From JABFSA01 sp963827515 (GTDB lineage: Bacteria; Acidobacteriota; Vicinamibacteria; Vicinamibacterales; UBA2999): a DNA stretch of 64,000 nucleotides. Position 1 is the first letter of the stretch; each line of letters opens with the position of its first letter. Below the pieces are notes generated by a model that was not told the DNA's origin, searched no databases, and saw nothing but the letters and a program-made list of their open reading frames with translations. Position numbers and translations under genes: made by a program. Positions 54,113 to 63,038 of this stretch are shown here, piece after piece. The stretch is from positions 1 to 64,000 of the forward strand of contig CAWHBF010000006.1 of the NCBI GenBank assembly GCA_963827515.1. The letters run 5' to 3'.

Positions 54113-57100
54113 ATGAGTGCACGGAGTTTCGCGAACACAGTTGGGGTAGCCCTGATTGCGATGCTGATGCCCGCGATGGCACACGCGCAAGCGTCGATCA
54201 CCGGAGTCGTACGCGACACGTCCGGAGCGGTGCTGCCGGGTGTGAACGTTGAAGCCGCAAGCCCGGCGCTCATCGAGAAGGTGCGGTCGACTGTCACCAC
54301 TGACACCGGACAGTATCGCCTCGAGAACCTGCGTCCGGGTACGTACGAGGTGACGTTCACCTTGCCGGGCTTCTCGACCGTCAAGCGCGACGCCGTCGAG
54401 CTGCAGGGCTCGTTCTCCGCCACCATCAACGCCGACCTGCGGGTCGGCGAGATTTCGGAGACGGTGACCGTCACCGGCGAGTCGCCCATCGTGGACGTGC
54501 AGAACACGACGCAGCAGCGGGTGCTCAACCACGAGCTCATTGACGCGATTCCGACCGGCCGCAGCGACAAGAACTTGGCGACGCTGATTCCGGGCGTGTC
54601 GATCGCCGGCGGCATCAGCCAGGACGTCGGCGGCACCCAGGACCAGGTGTCATCCCAGCTGGTTGTTCACGGAAGCCGCGGTACGGACCAGCGTCTCACG
54701 CAGAACGGCGTGTCGCTTGGCATCACGGCCAACGGTGCGAACACCCTCATCGCGGCGACGAACCTCAGCGCGTATCAGGAGGTCGCGATCGACACCGGCG
54801 CCGTGTCCGCCGAGCTCCCCACCGGCGGCGTGCGCGTGAACTACATTCCGAAGGACGGCGGCAACCGCGTATCTGGGGCGTTCGTCTTCGGCTTCGGCAA
54901 CGGCGGCATGCAGAGCGACAACTTCACGGATGAGCTCAAAGCCGCCGGTCTGGGCACGCCGAACGCGCTGAAGCTGAGCTACGACTACAACCCAGGCGTC
55001 GGTGGTCCGATCCTGCGCGACCGGCTATGGTTCCACGCCGCCTACAAGAAGCAGAGCAACGAGTCCTACTCGGCTGGCGTGTTCGTGAATCGCAATGCCA
55101 ACGACCCGACTGCGTGGACGTACGTGCCCGACGAGTCGAGCCGGCCGTACAACGCGGTGGAGGCGTCGGACCTGCATCTGCGCCTCACGTGGCAGGCATT
55201 GCCGAAGCTGAGGCTCGGCTTCAGTCTGCAGAACTCGGGGTATTGCGCCTGCACCGACGGCATCAACGCCACCACGTCGCCCGAGGCGTCGCTCTATCGC
55301 AAGACCAATCTGCAGCGCAACATCATGGGCGACTGGTCGGCGCCGGTGACCAATAACCTGCTGATCGACGGCGCCTTCATCAACCGTCATCAGGACCAGA
55401 TCCGGACCGTGCCGCCCGCGTACGACAATCCCGCGATGATTTCCGTGATGGAGCAGGCGCAGGCGAACCTCGTCTACCGGACCGTGAATGTCGGCACGGC
55501 CAACCCCAACCTGCGCGACTCGTGGTTTTCCACCATGTTCATCCGGACGGCCGTGTCGTACGTCACCGGCGGGCATATCCTCAAGGCCGGGTTCACCTTC
55601 GGCAACGGCAACGAAATCCACAAGCTCGGCAACCAATTGCCTGGGGCGATTCCGTACGCCTACCGCTTCAATAACGGCGTCCCGAACCTGATCACGCTCT
55701 ACGGATATCCGGTGGAGACGAGTTACACGACCGACTCCGACTCGGGCGCGTGGATCCAGGACAGGTGGACGGTCTCGCGGATGACGCTGAGCGCCGGCCT
55801 GCGTTTCGACCACTTCGCCAACTCGGCGCCCGAGTCGGTGGCAGGTCCCACCCAGTTGCTGCCGGCACGCAATCTCGTCTTCCCGGCCACCAACGGCGTG
55901 AATTTCAAGGACCTCACGCCAAAGCTCGGCGCCGTCTACGATCTCACCGGCGACGGCAAGACCGCCGTGAAGGTGAGCCTCAACAAGTACGTGTTGGGTC
56001 TGAGCTCCGGGGATGCGATCTTCGGATCGGTCCTGATGCCCATCAATCGCGTCGGCAACACGACGACGCGTTCGTGGAACGACCGGACAACGTTCCCCGC
56101 AGGCGACCCGCGGAACGGAAACTATGTTCCGGATTGCAATCTCGTGCTGCCTGGTGCCAACGGCGAGTGCGGCGCGCTGGCCAACCAGAACTTCGGCGGC
56201 TCTTCGGGTGGTAATGTCTACGACCCTGAGATCCTTGGAGGCTGGGGCACGCGCGGCTACAACTGGGAACTCTCGGCCGGCGTGCAGAGGGAAATCCTGC
56301 CGCGCGTCTCGCTGGACGTCAGCTACTTCCGGCGCTGGTACGGGAACTTCTTCGTCATCGACAACCGCGCCGTGTCGCCGGCTGACGTGACCGCGTTCAG
56401 CGTGCCGGCGCCGAACGTTGACCCACGGATGCCGACAGCGGGCCAGACGGTCACCGGGTACTACGACCTGAATCCGAACGTGGTCGGCCAGGTGAGCAAC
56501 TACGTCACCAAGGCGTCGAACTACGGCGACCAGAGCGAGATGTGGAACGGTGTGGACGTCAACGTGAGTGCGAGGCTCAGGGGAAGTCTCCTGCTGGCGG
56601 GGGGCACCAGTACGGGACGCACCAGCACCAACACGTGCGCGGTTCGCGAAGAACTCCCCGAGACGGCCATGCTCAACCCCTTCTGCGACAGCTCGACGCC
56701 CTGGCTGACGCAGGTCAAGTTCGTTACCTCGTATATCGTGCCGCGCATCGGCGTGAATCTCAGCGGCACACTGCAGAACCTCCCGGGTCCGGCGCTCAGC
56801 GCGACCTACGTGGCGTCGAATGCGGTCGTTGCGCCCTCGCTCGGGCGGCCGCTCTCCGGCGGAGCGGCCAACGTGACGGTGAACCTCATGGGGCCGACCT
56901 CGGAGAACTACGACCGCTACACTCAACTCGATCTGCGGGTCGGCAAGGCCATCCCGATCGGGATGGTGCGATCGTCCTTGAACCTCGACATTTTCAACGC
57001 GCTGAACGCCAGCTCGGTGCTCGCGCTGAACACCGTGTACGGCGGCGCCAGGCCGTGGCTGAGCCCGCAGTCGATCATGCAGGGACGGCTGCTCAAGATC

Positions 57101-57121
57101 AGCGCCCAGATCGACTTCTAG
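54113..57121 (+). CDS. Large TonB-dependent receptor with carboxypeptidase-regulatory-like domain, second
   Basis: A 1002-aa protein; a purine-rich GGGAGG site precedes the ATG. Signal FANTVGVALIAMLMPAMAHA. Regulatory-like domain at 25-105 (SITGVVRDTSGAVLPGVNVE, GQYRLENLRPGTYEVTFTLP), plug region (ESPIVDVQNTTQQRVLNHEL, GSRGTDQRLTQNGVSLG, TGAVSAELPTGGVRVNYIPK), barrel (GVGGPILRDRLWFHAAYKKQ to SAQIDF). It is only weakly similar to the receptor at 49506, so it probably binds another ligand. The S-MBL-R cassette follows 129 bases downstream. Confidence 0.92.
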   Translation: MSARSFANTVGVALIAMLMPAMAHAQASITGVVRDTSGAVLPGVNVEAASPALIEKVRSTVTTDTGQYRLENLRPGTYEVTFTLPGFSTVKRDAVELQGSFSATINADLRVGEISETVTVTGESPIVDVQNTTQQRVLNHELIDAIPTGRSDKNLATLIPGVSIAGGISQDVGGTQDQVSSQLVVHGSRGTDQRLTQNGVSLGITANGANTLIAATNLSAYQEVAIDTGAVSAELPTGGVRVNYIPKDGGNRVSGAFVFGFGNGGMQSDNFTDELKAAGLGTPNALKLSYDYNPGVGGPILRDRLWFHAAYKKQSNESYSAGVFVNRNANDPTAWTYVPDESSRPYNAVEASDLHLRLTWQALPKLRLGFSLQNSGYCACTDGINATTSPEASLYRKTNLQRNIMGDWSAPVTNNLLIDGAFINRHQDQIRTVPPAYDNPAMISVMEQAQANLVYRTVNVGTANPNLRDSWFSTMFIRTAVSYVTGGHILKAGFTFGNGNEIHKLGNQLPGAIPYAYRFNNGVPNLITLYGYPVETSYTTDSDSGAWIQDRWTVSRMTLSAGLRFDHFANSAPESVAGPTQLLPARNLVFPATNGVNFKDLTPKLGAVYDLTGDGKTAVKVSLNKYVLGLSSGDAIFGSVLMPINRVGNTTTRSWNDRTTFPAGDPRNGNYVPDCNLVLPGANGECGALANQNFGGSSGGNVYDPEILGGWGTRGYNWELSAGVQREILPRVSLDVSYFRRWYGNFFVIDNRAVSPADVTAFSVPAPNVDPRMPTAGQTVTGYYDLNPNVVGQVSNYVTKASNYGDQSEMWNGVDVNVSARLRGSLLLAGGTSTGRTSTNTCAVREELPETAMLNPFCDSSTPWLTQVKFVTSYIVPRIGVNLSGTLQNLPGPALSATYVASNAVVAPSLGRPLSGGAANVTVNLMGPTSENYDRYTQLDLRVGKAIPIGMVRSSLNLDIFNALNASSVLALNTVYGGARPWLSPQSIMQGRLLKISAQIDF

Positions 57122-57250
57122 ATGACGCTTTCAGGAAGGCGAGCGGAACATGTCGAGACCGATCCATCAGGCGGGACCATGGTCGTGGCGGTCGCGATGT
57201 CGGTGCAGCCCCCCGATGACATCGACAGGCCGACCGAACGAGTTGTGGTC

Positions 57251-58129
57251 ATGACCATCCATGTCATTCGCGTCCTGCTGCTGCTGGTGTGGGCGATCCC
57301 TGTGCAGGCTCAAGTCAGCCTCATCGGCGACTGGAGCAGCCGTGTCCATGAAGACTCCACCCGCAACGATCCTCGAATCGGCGACTTCGCCGGATTGCCG
57401 ATGACGCCGCAGGCGTTGGCACACGCTGACGCATGGACCGAGTCGAGGCTGACCGTCCCGGAACGCCAGTGCGTGCCGAACGGGGCCGCATGGGCCTTCC
57501 GCGGCCCAGCGCAGATCCGTATCTGGGAGGAGAAGGATCCCACCACGCAGGACGTGGTCGCCATCAAGACGTTCATCGGGACGTTCTCTCAGACCCGAAC
57601 CATCTGGATGGACGGCCGTTCGCACCCGGGCGAGTACGCGCCGCACACGTGGCAGGGATTCTCGACCGGTACGTGGAACGGCAGCATGCTGGTGGTCAGG
57701 ACAACCCATCTCAAGCGCTTCTTCCACCGGCGCAACGGCGTGCCGCAAAGCGACAAGGCAACGCTGACCGAGCACTTCATTCGCCACGGCAATGCCTACC
57801 TTACACACGTGACGATGGTCGAGGATCCGGTCTACCTGACGGAACCGCTGGTGCAGAGCCAGAACTTCGTGCTCGTGTCGAATGTGACGCCGGCGACGTA
57901 CCAGGCGTGGACGGTGTGTCTGGCGCTGGAAGAAATCGCCGGCCGGCCGCGCGGATACGTCCCGCACTATCTGCCCGGCACGAATCCGTTCCTCACGGAA
58001 TACGCCACGAAGTTTCGCGTCCCTTTCGAGGCCACCCGCGCGGGAGCCGAGGCGATGTATCCCGAGTACCAGGGCACGGTGCGTCAGATGCTTCGGGCGC
58101 TTCCTGCAGATCAGGCGCCGGCGAAATGA
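57251..58129 (+). CDS. Secreted protein of family S
   Basis: A 292-aa protein. The ATG at 57251 starts the signal TIHVIRVLLLLVWAIPVQAQ; a longer frame to 57122 has no signal before it. S blocks: LIGDWSSRVHEDSTRNDPRI, RQCVPNGAAWAFRGPAQIRI, RTIWMDGRSHPGEYAPHTWQ, GFSTGTWNGSMLVVRTTHLK, RRNGVPQSDKATLTEHFIRH, VEDPVYLTEPLVQSQNFVL, VPHYLPGTNPFLTEYATKFR, AMYPEYQG. The closest S relative in the window is the N-terminal half of the fusion at 24172 (LTEPLVRS, VPHYLPG). The stop overlaps the MBL start (ATGA). Confidence 0.85.
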   Translation: MTIHVIRVLLLLVWAIPVQAQVSLIGDWSSRVHEDSTRNDPRIGDFAGLPMTPQALAHADAWTESRLTVPERQCVPNGAAWAFRGPAQIRIWEEKDPTTQDVVAIKTFIGTFSQTRTIWMDGRSHPGEYAPHTWQGFSTGTWNGSMLVVRTTHLKRFFHRRNGVPQSDKATLTEHFIRHGNAYLTHVTMVEDPVYLTEPLVQSQNFVLVSNVTPATYQAWTVCLALEEIAGRPRGYVPHYLPGTNPFLTEYATKFRVPFEATRAGAEAMYPEYQGTVRQMLRALPADQAPAK

Positions 58130-59088
58130 GAAACGGCATCCTGCTGCGTGCGGCTGCGATCGTGGCGATCGTCGTCGCCCAGCCTCTCGCGGCCGCCCAG
58201 GCGCAGACGAAGCCAACCACCAGCGGCACCGCGTCCGAGCCAAGGGTCGAGGTGGTCCAGGTGACGGCCGACGTCTACATGATCGGCGGCGCCGGTGGAA
58301 ATGTTGCCGTGAACGTCGGTCCGCAGGGCCTCTTCGTCGTCGACACCGGCGCCGACGCGGCGAGCGCCCTGGTGATCGCCGCGATCCGCGGGATCTCGGA
58401 CAGGCCGATTCGCTATCTCGCCAACACCAGCGCCGATGCCGACCATGTCGGCGGGAACGTTACCGTGAGGGCGCTGGGTCAGGGGATTCGGACGCGGGAG
58501 AATCAGGAGGAGGGCGCCGTTGTCATCGCCCACGAGGCGGTGCTGAGCCGGATGAGCGCGCCGACCGGCCAGGTGCCACCCACCCCCGTCGCCGGCTGGC
58601 CCACCATCACCTTCTCGGCTGCCCAACAGGACCTGGCCTTCAACGGTCAGGGTATCCGGCTGTTCCACGCGCCCGCCGCGCATACCGACGGGGACACCGT
58701 CGTGTTTTTCCCTCGCTCCGATGTTGTGGCGACCGGGGACATCTTCGACCCCACGCGGTATCCCGTCATCGACCTCGCCAGGGGCGGAAGCATCGGTGGA
58801 GAGATTGACGCGATCAACTGGTTGCTCGACCTGCTCGTGCCCGGAGAGAAGGAAGAGGGCGGGACGATGGTCGTGCCAGGGCACGGACGAGTCTGCGACG
58901 AGAGCGAGGTCATGGAATACCGCGACATGCTCACCATCGTGCGCGACCGCGTGAAGGCGATGGTCGACAAGGGCGCGACCCTGGAGCAGGTGAAGGCCGC
59001 GAAGCCGACGTTCGAGTACGACCCTGAGTACGGCGCGAGCGATGCCTTTGTCGAGGCGGTGTTCCGCGGATTGCAGGTGCGGCGGTGA
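58126..59088 (+). CDS. Secreted MBL-fold protein with altered metal motif
   Basis: A 320-aa protein, start overlapping the S stop and stop overlapping the R start. Signal LRAAAIVAIVVAQPLAAAQA. Blocks: VYMIGGAGGNVAVNVGPQGL, FVVDTGADAASALVIAAIRG, LANTSADADHVGGNVTVRAL, APAAHTDGDTVVFFPRSDVV, ATGDIFDPTRYPVIDLARGG and MVVPGHGRVCDESEVMEYRD. The first metal motif is S102-x-D104-x-D106-H107 in place of HxHxDH; the later His (AAHTDGD) and PGHGR are kept. At best a partial metal site remains by family comparison. Its tight coupling with S and R suggests a shared complex or pathway step. Confidence 0.9.
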   Translation: MRNGILLRAAAIVAIVVAQPLAAAQAQTKPTTSGTASEPRVEVVQVTADVYMIGGAGGNVAVNVGPQGLFVVDTGADAASALVIAAIRGISDRPIRYLANTSADADHVGGNVTVRALGQGIRTRENQEEGAVVIAHEAVLSRMSAPTGQVPPTPVAGWPTITFSAAQQDLAFNGQGIRLFHAPAAHTDGDTVVFFPRSDVVATGDIFDPTRYPVIDLARGGSIGGEIDAINWLLDLLVPGEKEEGGTMVVPGHGRVCDESEVMEYRDMLTIVRDRVKAMVDKGATLEQVKAAKPTFEYDPEYGASDAFVEAVFRGLQVRR

Positions 59089-59882
59089 GCGCGCGAGTCT
59101 CCTCGCGATCGGATGCGTCTCCTGCCGTCGCCGTGCTGGTGTGCGTGTTGCTCGCCACCCTTGCGGTGGCGGCGCCCGCACGCGCGCAGGGCGGCCGCGG
59201 CGCTGGCGCTGGTGGTGAACAGCCACCGTCTCCTCGCCAGGCCGCGCCGGTGGATCTCACCGGCTACTGGGTTTCCGTCGTGTCGGAGGACTGGCGATAC
59301 CGGATGATGACGCCGCCGAAAGGCGACGCGGGCGGCGTGCCGCTCAACGCGGAGGGGCGTCGCGTGGCGGGTGAGTGGGATCCGGCGCGCGATACCGCCG
59401 CAGGCGAGGCGTGCCGTGCTTACGGCGCTCCCGGTGTGATGCGCCGGCCGGGGCGGCTGCACATCTCCTGGCAGGACGACCGGACCTTGAAGGTCGACAC
59501 CGACGCCGGGACACAGACGCGGCTATTTCACTTCGGCGGCGGTGCGCCCGCTGTCCCTGGCGAACGCTCGTGGCAGGGGACATCCACGGCAGCCTGGGAT
59601 GGCGTGGGCGGTCGTGGCGCGACGCGCTGGGGCTCACTGCGCGTGGTGACCACACAACTGCGGCCGGGCTACGTTCGGAAGAACGGCGTGCCCTATAGTG
59701 AGAGCGCGGTGTTGACCGAGTATTTCGACGCACATCCCGGGCCCGGGAGTTCCTCATGGATCACGATCACGACGATCGTGAACGACCCGAGATACCTCGG
59801 CCAGGAATTCATCACCAGCACCGACTTCCGAAAAGAGCCAGATGGCTCGAAATGGAACCCGACGCCGTGCAGCGCCGACTAG
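59085..59882 (+). CDS. Secreted protein of family R
   Basis: A 265-aa protein with GTG start overlapping the MBL stop (GTGA). Signal PAVAVLVCVLLATLAVAAPA. R blocks: VDLTGYWVSVVSEDWRYRMM, TPPKGDAGGVPLNAEGRRVA, EWDPARDTAAGEACRAYGAP, VMRRPGRLHISWQDDRTLKV, AGTQTRLFHFGGG, VVTTQLRPGYVRKNGVPYSE, AVLTEYFDAHPGPGSSSWI, YLGQEFITSTDFRKEPDGSK, PTPC. It is the intact reference for the family in this window. The conserved C in GEAC-x-AYG and the terminal PTPC could form a disulphide. Confidence 0.88.
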   Translation: MSARVSSRSDASPAVAVLVCVLLATLAVAAPARAQGGRGAGAGGEQPPSPRQAAPVDLTGYWVSVVSEDWRYRMMTPPKGDAGGVPLNAEGRRVAGEWDPARDTAAGEACRAYGAPGVMRRPGRLHISWQDDRTLKVDTDAGTQTRLFHFGGGAPAVPGERSWQGTSTAAWDGVGGRGATRWGSLRVVTTQLRPGYVRKNGVPYSESAVLTEYFDAHPGPGSSSWITITTIVNDPRYLGQEFITSTDFRKEPDGSKWNPTPCSAD

Positions 59883-59935
59883 CCGCGTAGGCTGCGATGT
59901 GTGACAGCCGCTCGAGCCCAGATTCTCAGGAGAAC

Positions 59936-61693
59936 ATGATGCATACGAGACTCACGCGCGCCCTGACCGCCTGCGCGCTGCTGGCAGCCGTCGGCTGTGC
60001 CGGCCCGACCCCCGATTCTCAGCAGAGCCCAGCGGCCCAGGGCGCCGGTGGGACGCCTCCTGAGAGCGTCAGCGTGACAGGCCCCGCGGATGTCATCCTG
60101 TCGAACGGCAAAGTGATCACTGTCGACGACAAGTTCACCATCGCCCAGGCCGTGGCCATCAAGGGAGAGCGCGTGATCGCCGTCGGCACGACTGAGGAAA
60201 TCGCCCGACTGGCCGGTCCGTCAACGCGGACCATCGACTTGAACGGCCGGTCGGTGGTGCCGGGTCTCATCGACAACCACGCGCACTACATGGAAGAGGG
60301 GGTTCTCTGGACCGACGAGCTACGGCTCGATGGCATCGAGACCCGCAAGCAGGCCATCGAGATGATGCGGGCGAAGGCCGGTTCACTCGCTCCCGGACGG
60401 TGGGTCTACAGCCTTGGCGGCTGGTCGCCCGACCAGTTCACCGACGACAAGCGCTCCTTCTCACGTGAGGAGCTCGACTCGATCGTCGATACACACCCGG
60501 TCCTGTTGCAGTTCACCAGGGCCGAGACATATGTGAACAGCCGGGCAATTGAGATTCTTGGGCTCGAGAAAAGGACCGAGCCCTGGGTCAAGCGCGACGC
60601 CAGCGGGCGCTCGACCGGGGTCATCGATGCCTCGGATACCGCGGGGTTTGCGGGTGCGAATGAAGTGGCCGGCGTGGTCCCTCGCCCGACGCTGGCGGAG
60701 GTTGAGACTAACGCCATGGCGATGATTCGCGAGCTGAATGCCGTCGGGCTGACGGCGTCGGGCGGAACGTGTCCCGATGAGTTCGTGCCCATCTTCCGCC
60801 AGTGGGCCCGGGAGGGCCGCCTGAACAAACGGTTCTTCTGCCTCGTGTCCCTGACGATCGGTCCTAATGCCGAGGGGGTCACGAAAGCTCTCCCGCAGCT
60901 CGCCAACTTCAAGCTGTTCCAGGGGGACAACTGGGTCGATCATTTCGCGTACGGAGAAAACCTCTACGGGCCCGCCAACGACAGCATGGTTGCCGCCAAG
61001 GCGACCGCGACCGAGGCGGCATTCGTGCAGTGGGGCCGTATCATTCGCGAGATCGCGAAAGCCGGGCTGCCGCTGCACTCGCACACGACGCTCGAAGGCA
61101 CGTTCGACGGGTTCCTGACGCAGATCGAGCAAGTCAACAAGGAGTTTCCCGTCCGAAACCTGCGGTGGTCGCTCATTCACGACGAGCAGGTCACGGCGCC
61201 GCAACTCGAGCGCATGAAGAATCTGGGCCTGTATGCGGCCGTTCAACCGCGGGCGACCATCATGGGCGGGGTCTATCACCGCGTGCACGGCGATCGGGCG
61301 TTCGAAATGCCCGACTTCAGACTCATCCAGAACAGCGGTATCGTCTGGGGCCTGGGCACGGATGCGTTTGAGGTGAATCAGTACCGACCCTTCACGACGC
61401 TATGGTTCGCGGTCACCGGCAAGATGGTCGGCGGCACCGTCGTCAATCGCCGTCCCGTGAGCCGTGAGGACGCACTGATCGCCCACACGCGCCGGAACGC
61501 GTTGGTCGTCCTGCAGGAGAACAACCTGGGATCCATCGCGTCGGGCAAGCTGGCGGATCTGCTCGTGCTCGACCGCGACTACCTGACGATTCCGGTCGAC
61601 GAGATCAAGGACATCAAACCGGTGATCACGATGGTGGGTGGCCGTGTCGTGTACGAGGCCGCCGCGCCGGCAGCCTCGACGTCGACTCGCTGA
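59936..61693 (+). CDS. Amidohydrolase-3 (YtcJ/AepA-type) lipoprotein
   Basis: A 585-aa protein, CAGGAGA 5 bases before the ATG. The lipobox ALLAAVGC marks a lipoprotein, so the enzyme is membrane-anchored in the periplasm. Amidohydrolase-3 blocks: ILSNGKVITVDDKFTIAQAV, VVPGLIDNHAHYMEEGVLW (metal HxH), LHSHTTLEGTFDGFL, WSLIHDEQVTAPQLERM, VWGLGTDAFEVNQYRPFTTL (metal Asp) and GSIASGKLADLLVLDRDY. Members hydrolyse amides, cyclic imides or related C-N bonds, often in secondary metabolite breakdown. It follows the S-MBL-R cassette by 53 bases and may belong to the same transcript. Confidence 0.9.
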   Translation: MMHTRLTRALTACALLAAVGCAGPTPDSQQSPAAQGAGGTPPESVSVTGPADVILSNGKVITVDDKFTIAQAVAIKGERVIAVGTTEEIARLAGPSTRTIDLNGRSVVPGLIDNHAHYMEEGVLWTDELRLDGIETRKQAIEMMRAKAGSLAPGRWVYSLGGWSPDQFTDDKRSFSREELDSIVDTHPVLLQFTRAETYVNSRAIEILGLEKRTEPWVKRDASGRSTGVIDASDTAGFAGANEVAGVVPRPTLAEVETNAMAMIRELNAVGLTASGGTCPDEFVPIFRQWAREGRLNKRFFCLVSLTIGPNAEGVTKALPQLANFKLFQGDNWVDHFAYGENLYGPANDSMVAAKATATEAAFVQWGRIIREIAKAGLPLHSHTTLEGTFDGFLTQIEQVNKEFPVRNLRWSLIHDEQVTAPQLERMKNLGLYAAVQPRATIMGGVYHRVHGDRAFEMPDFRLIQNSGIVWGLGTDAFEVNQYRPFTTLWFAVTGKMVGGTVVNRRPVSREDALIAHTRRNALVVLQENNLGSIASGKLADLLVLDRDYLTIPVDEIKDIKPVITMVGGRVVYEAAAPAASTSTR

Positions 61694-61784
61694 CACGAGG
61701 GACTGTTCGCGCGTCCCCATCACGGGGTTCGTCGTCGCAGGTCGTCAGACGCTACTCGCTGCGCGGTCGGCATCAAGGAGACAT

Positions 61785-62612
61785 ATGAGAGGGGTCTACC
61801 ACATGACTACCTGGCGCCGTGTGATGCTTGCGTTCACCCTGGTCTGCGCGATGGGAGGTACAGCCGTCGCGCAATGGGTGTCGCTGCCGCTTCCTGGTAC
61901 TCCGCGCACGCCGGACGGTGAACCCAACCTGAAGGCGCCCACGCCCCGTACTGCGGACGGCAAGCCGGATCTGTCCGGCGTCTGGCGCGCGGACGACAAC
62001 CGATACAACGCCAATCTCCTGGCCAAGGGCACCGAAGCGCCAATGCTGCCGTGGGCGGCAGAACTCTACAAGCGTAGAGTGGACACGATTGGCTACGACC
62101 GGCCCGGGAGATTCTGCATGCCTCACGGCGTACCCGATGCAATGACCGTCGCAGGCTTGCCCTTCAAGATTCTGCAGGCACCAAGCGTCACCGTGGTCCT
62201 CTTCGAGGAGTTCCACAAGTACCGTCAGATTCACACGGACGGACGACAGTTGCCGGTGGATCCGGATCCCGCCTGGTATGGGTACTCGGTCGGAAAGTGG
62301 GAGGGCGAAACATTTGTCGCCGAAACCGCTGGCTTCAAGGAAGGCAGCTGGCTCGACAACGACGGCCACCCGCACACCGAGTCGCTCCGCACGACTGAGC
62401 GTTTCCGCCGGGCTGATTTCGGCTCCATGACGCTGGATGTCACGATCGACGATCCGAAGGCCTACTCGCGGCCCTGGGCGTCGCAGACCATCCGTTTCGT
62501 CCTGGTGCCCGATACGGAGCTGCTCGAGCATCTCTGCGAGAACAACAGAGAGGTGGGGCAGCCCGCTACGCCAACTGCAGGCGCTGCACCAACGACGGGA
62601 AGAGAACGATGA
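61785..62612 (+). CDS. Secreted protein of family P
   Basis: A 275-aa protein; AAGGAG 4 bases before the ATG at 61785. Signal TTWRRVMLAFTLVCAMGGTA. P blocks: QWVSLPLPGTPRTPDGEPNL, TPRTADGKPDLSGVWRADDN, LPWAAELYKRRVDTIGYDRP, CMPHGVPDAMTVAGLPFKIL, VVLFEEFHKYRQIHTDGRQL, WYGYSVGKWEGETFVAETAG, HPHTESLRTTERFRRADFGS, VTIDDPKAYSRPWASQT, LLEHLCENNREVG. It is the unbroken counterpart of the copy at 31270. The stop overlaps the Q start (ATGA). Confidence 0.88.
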   Translation: MRGVYHMTTWRRVMLAFTLVCAMGGTAVAQWVSLPLPGTPRTPDGEPNLKAPTPRTADGKPDLSGVWRADDNRYNANLLAKGTEAPMLPWAAELYKRRVDTIGYDRPGRFCMPHGVPDAMTVAGLPFKILQAPSVTVVLFEEFHKYRQIHTDGRQLPVDPDPAWYGYSVGKWEGETFVAETAGFKEGSWLDNDGHPHTESLRTTERFRRADFGSMTLDVTIDDPKAYSRPWASQTIRFVLVPDTELLEHLCENNREVGQPATPTAGAAPTTGRER

Positions 62613-63002
62613 GAACAAGACTCGCGATTGTCATGTGCGCGGTCTCGATGGCCGTGTCTGGACCGGTGCTGGCTCACCATTCGTTCGCCGCCGAGTTCGA
62701 TGCGAACAAGCCGGTCACGCTGACAGGGCGCCGTGACCAAGCTCGAGTGGACCAATCCCCACATTTGGTTCTTCATCGACGTCAAGGGCGAAGACGGCAC
62801 GGTCACCAACTGGGGGCTTGAAATGGCAGGCCCGGCTCAATTGGTGCGGGCCGGTTGGAAGCGCGACTCCATGAAGGTCGGCGACGTGGTGACGGTCGAG
62901 GCGAGTCGCGCGCGTGACGGCCGCAACATTGCCAACGCCTTGACCGTCATGCTGACCGGCACGGGCCAGCGCCTCTTTGCCAGGACGCCTCTGGGGCCGT
63001 AA
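62609..63002 (+). CDS. Secreted HHS-motif protein, family Q (DUF6152-like), one frame break
   Basis: ATG at 62609 is coupled to the P stop. Signal RLAIVMCAVSMAVSGPVLAH ends before HHSFAAEFDANKPVTLTG. One extra G in the GGG run near 62728 shifts the frame; the other frame continues AVTKLEWTNPHIWFFIDVKG, TNWGLEMAGPAQLVRAGWKR, VEASRARDGRNIANALTVML and ends at 63002. Repaired length is about 130 aa. It has the W-x-NPH and PAQLVRAGW blocks of the family. Confidence 0.85.
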
Positions 63003-63038
63003 GCGGCCCCTCGCGCGAAACAGGAAGACTCCGAGAAA

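Noticed and set aside
55025..56926. Long minus-strand open frame of 633 codons
   Set aside because: It lies wholly inside the TonB receptor gene on the other strand, is Arg/Gly/Val-rich without family motifs, and is a typical antisense shadow in GC-rich DNA.
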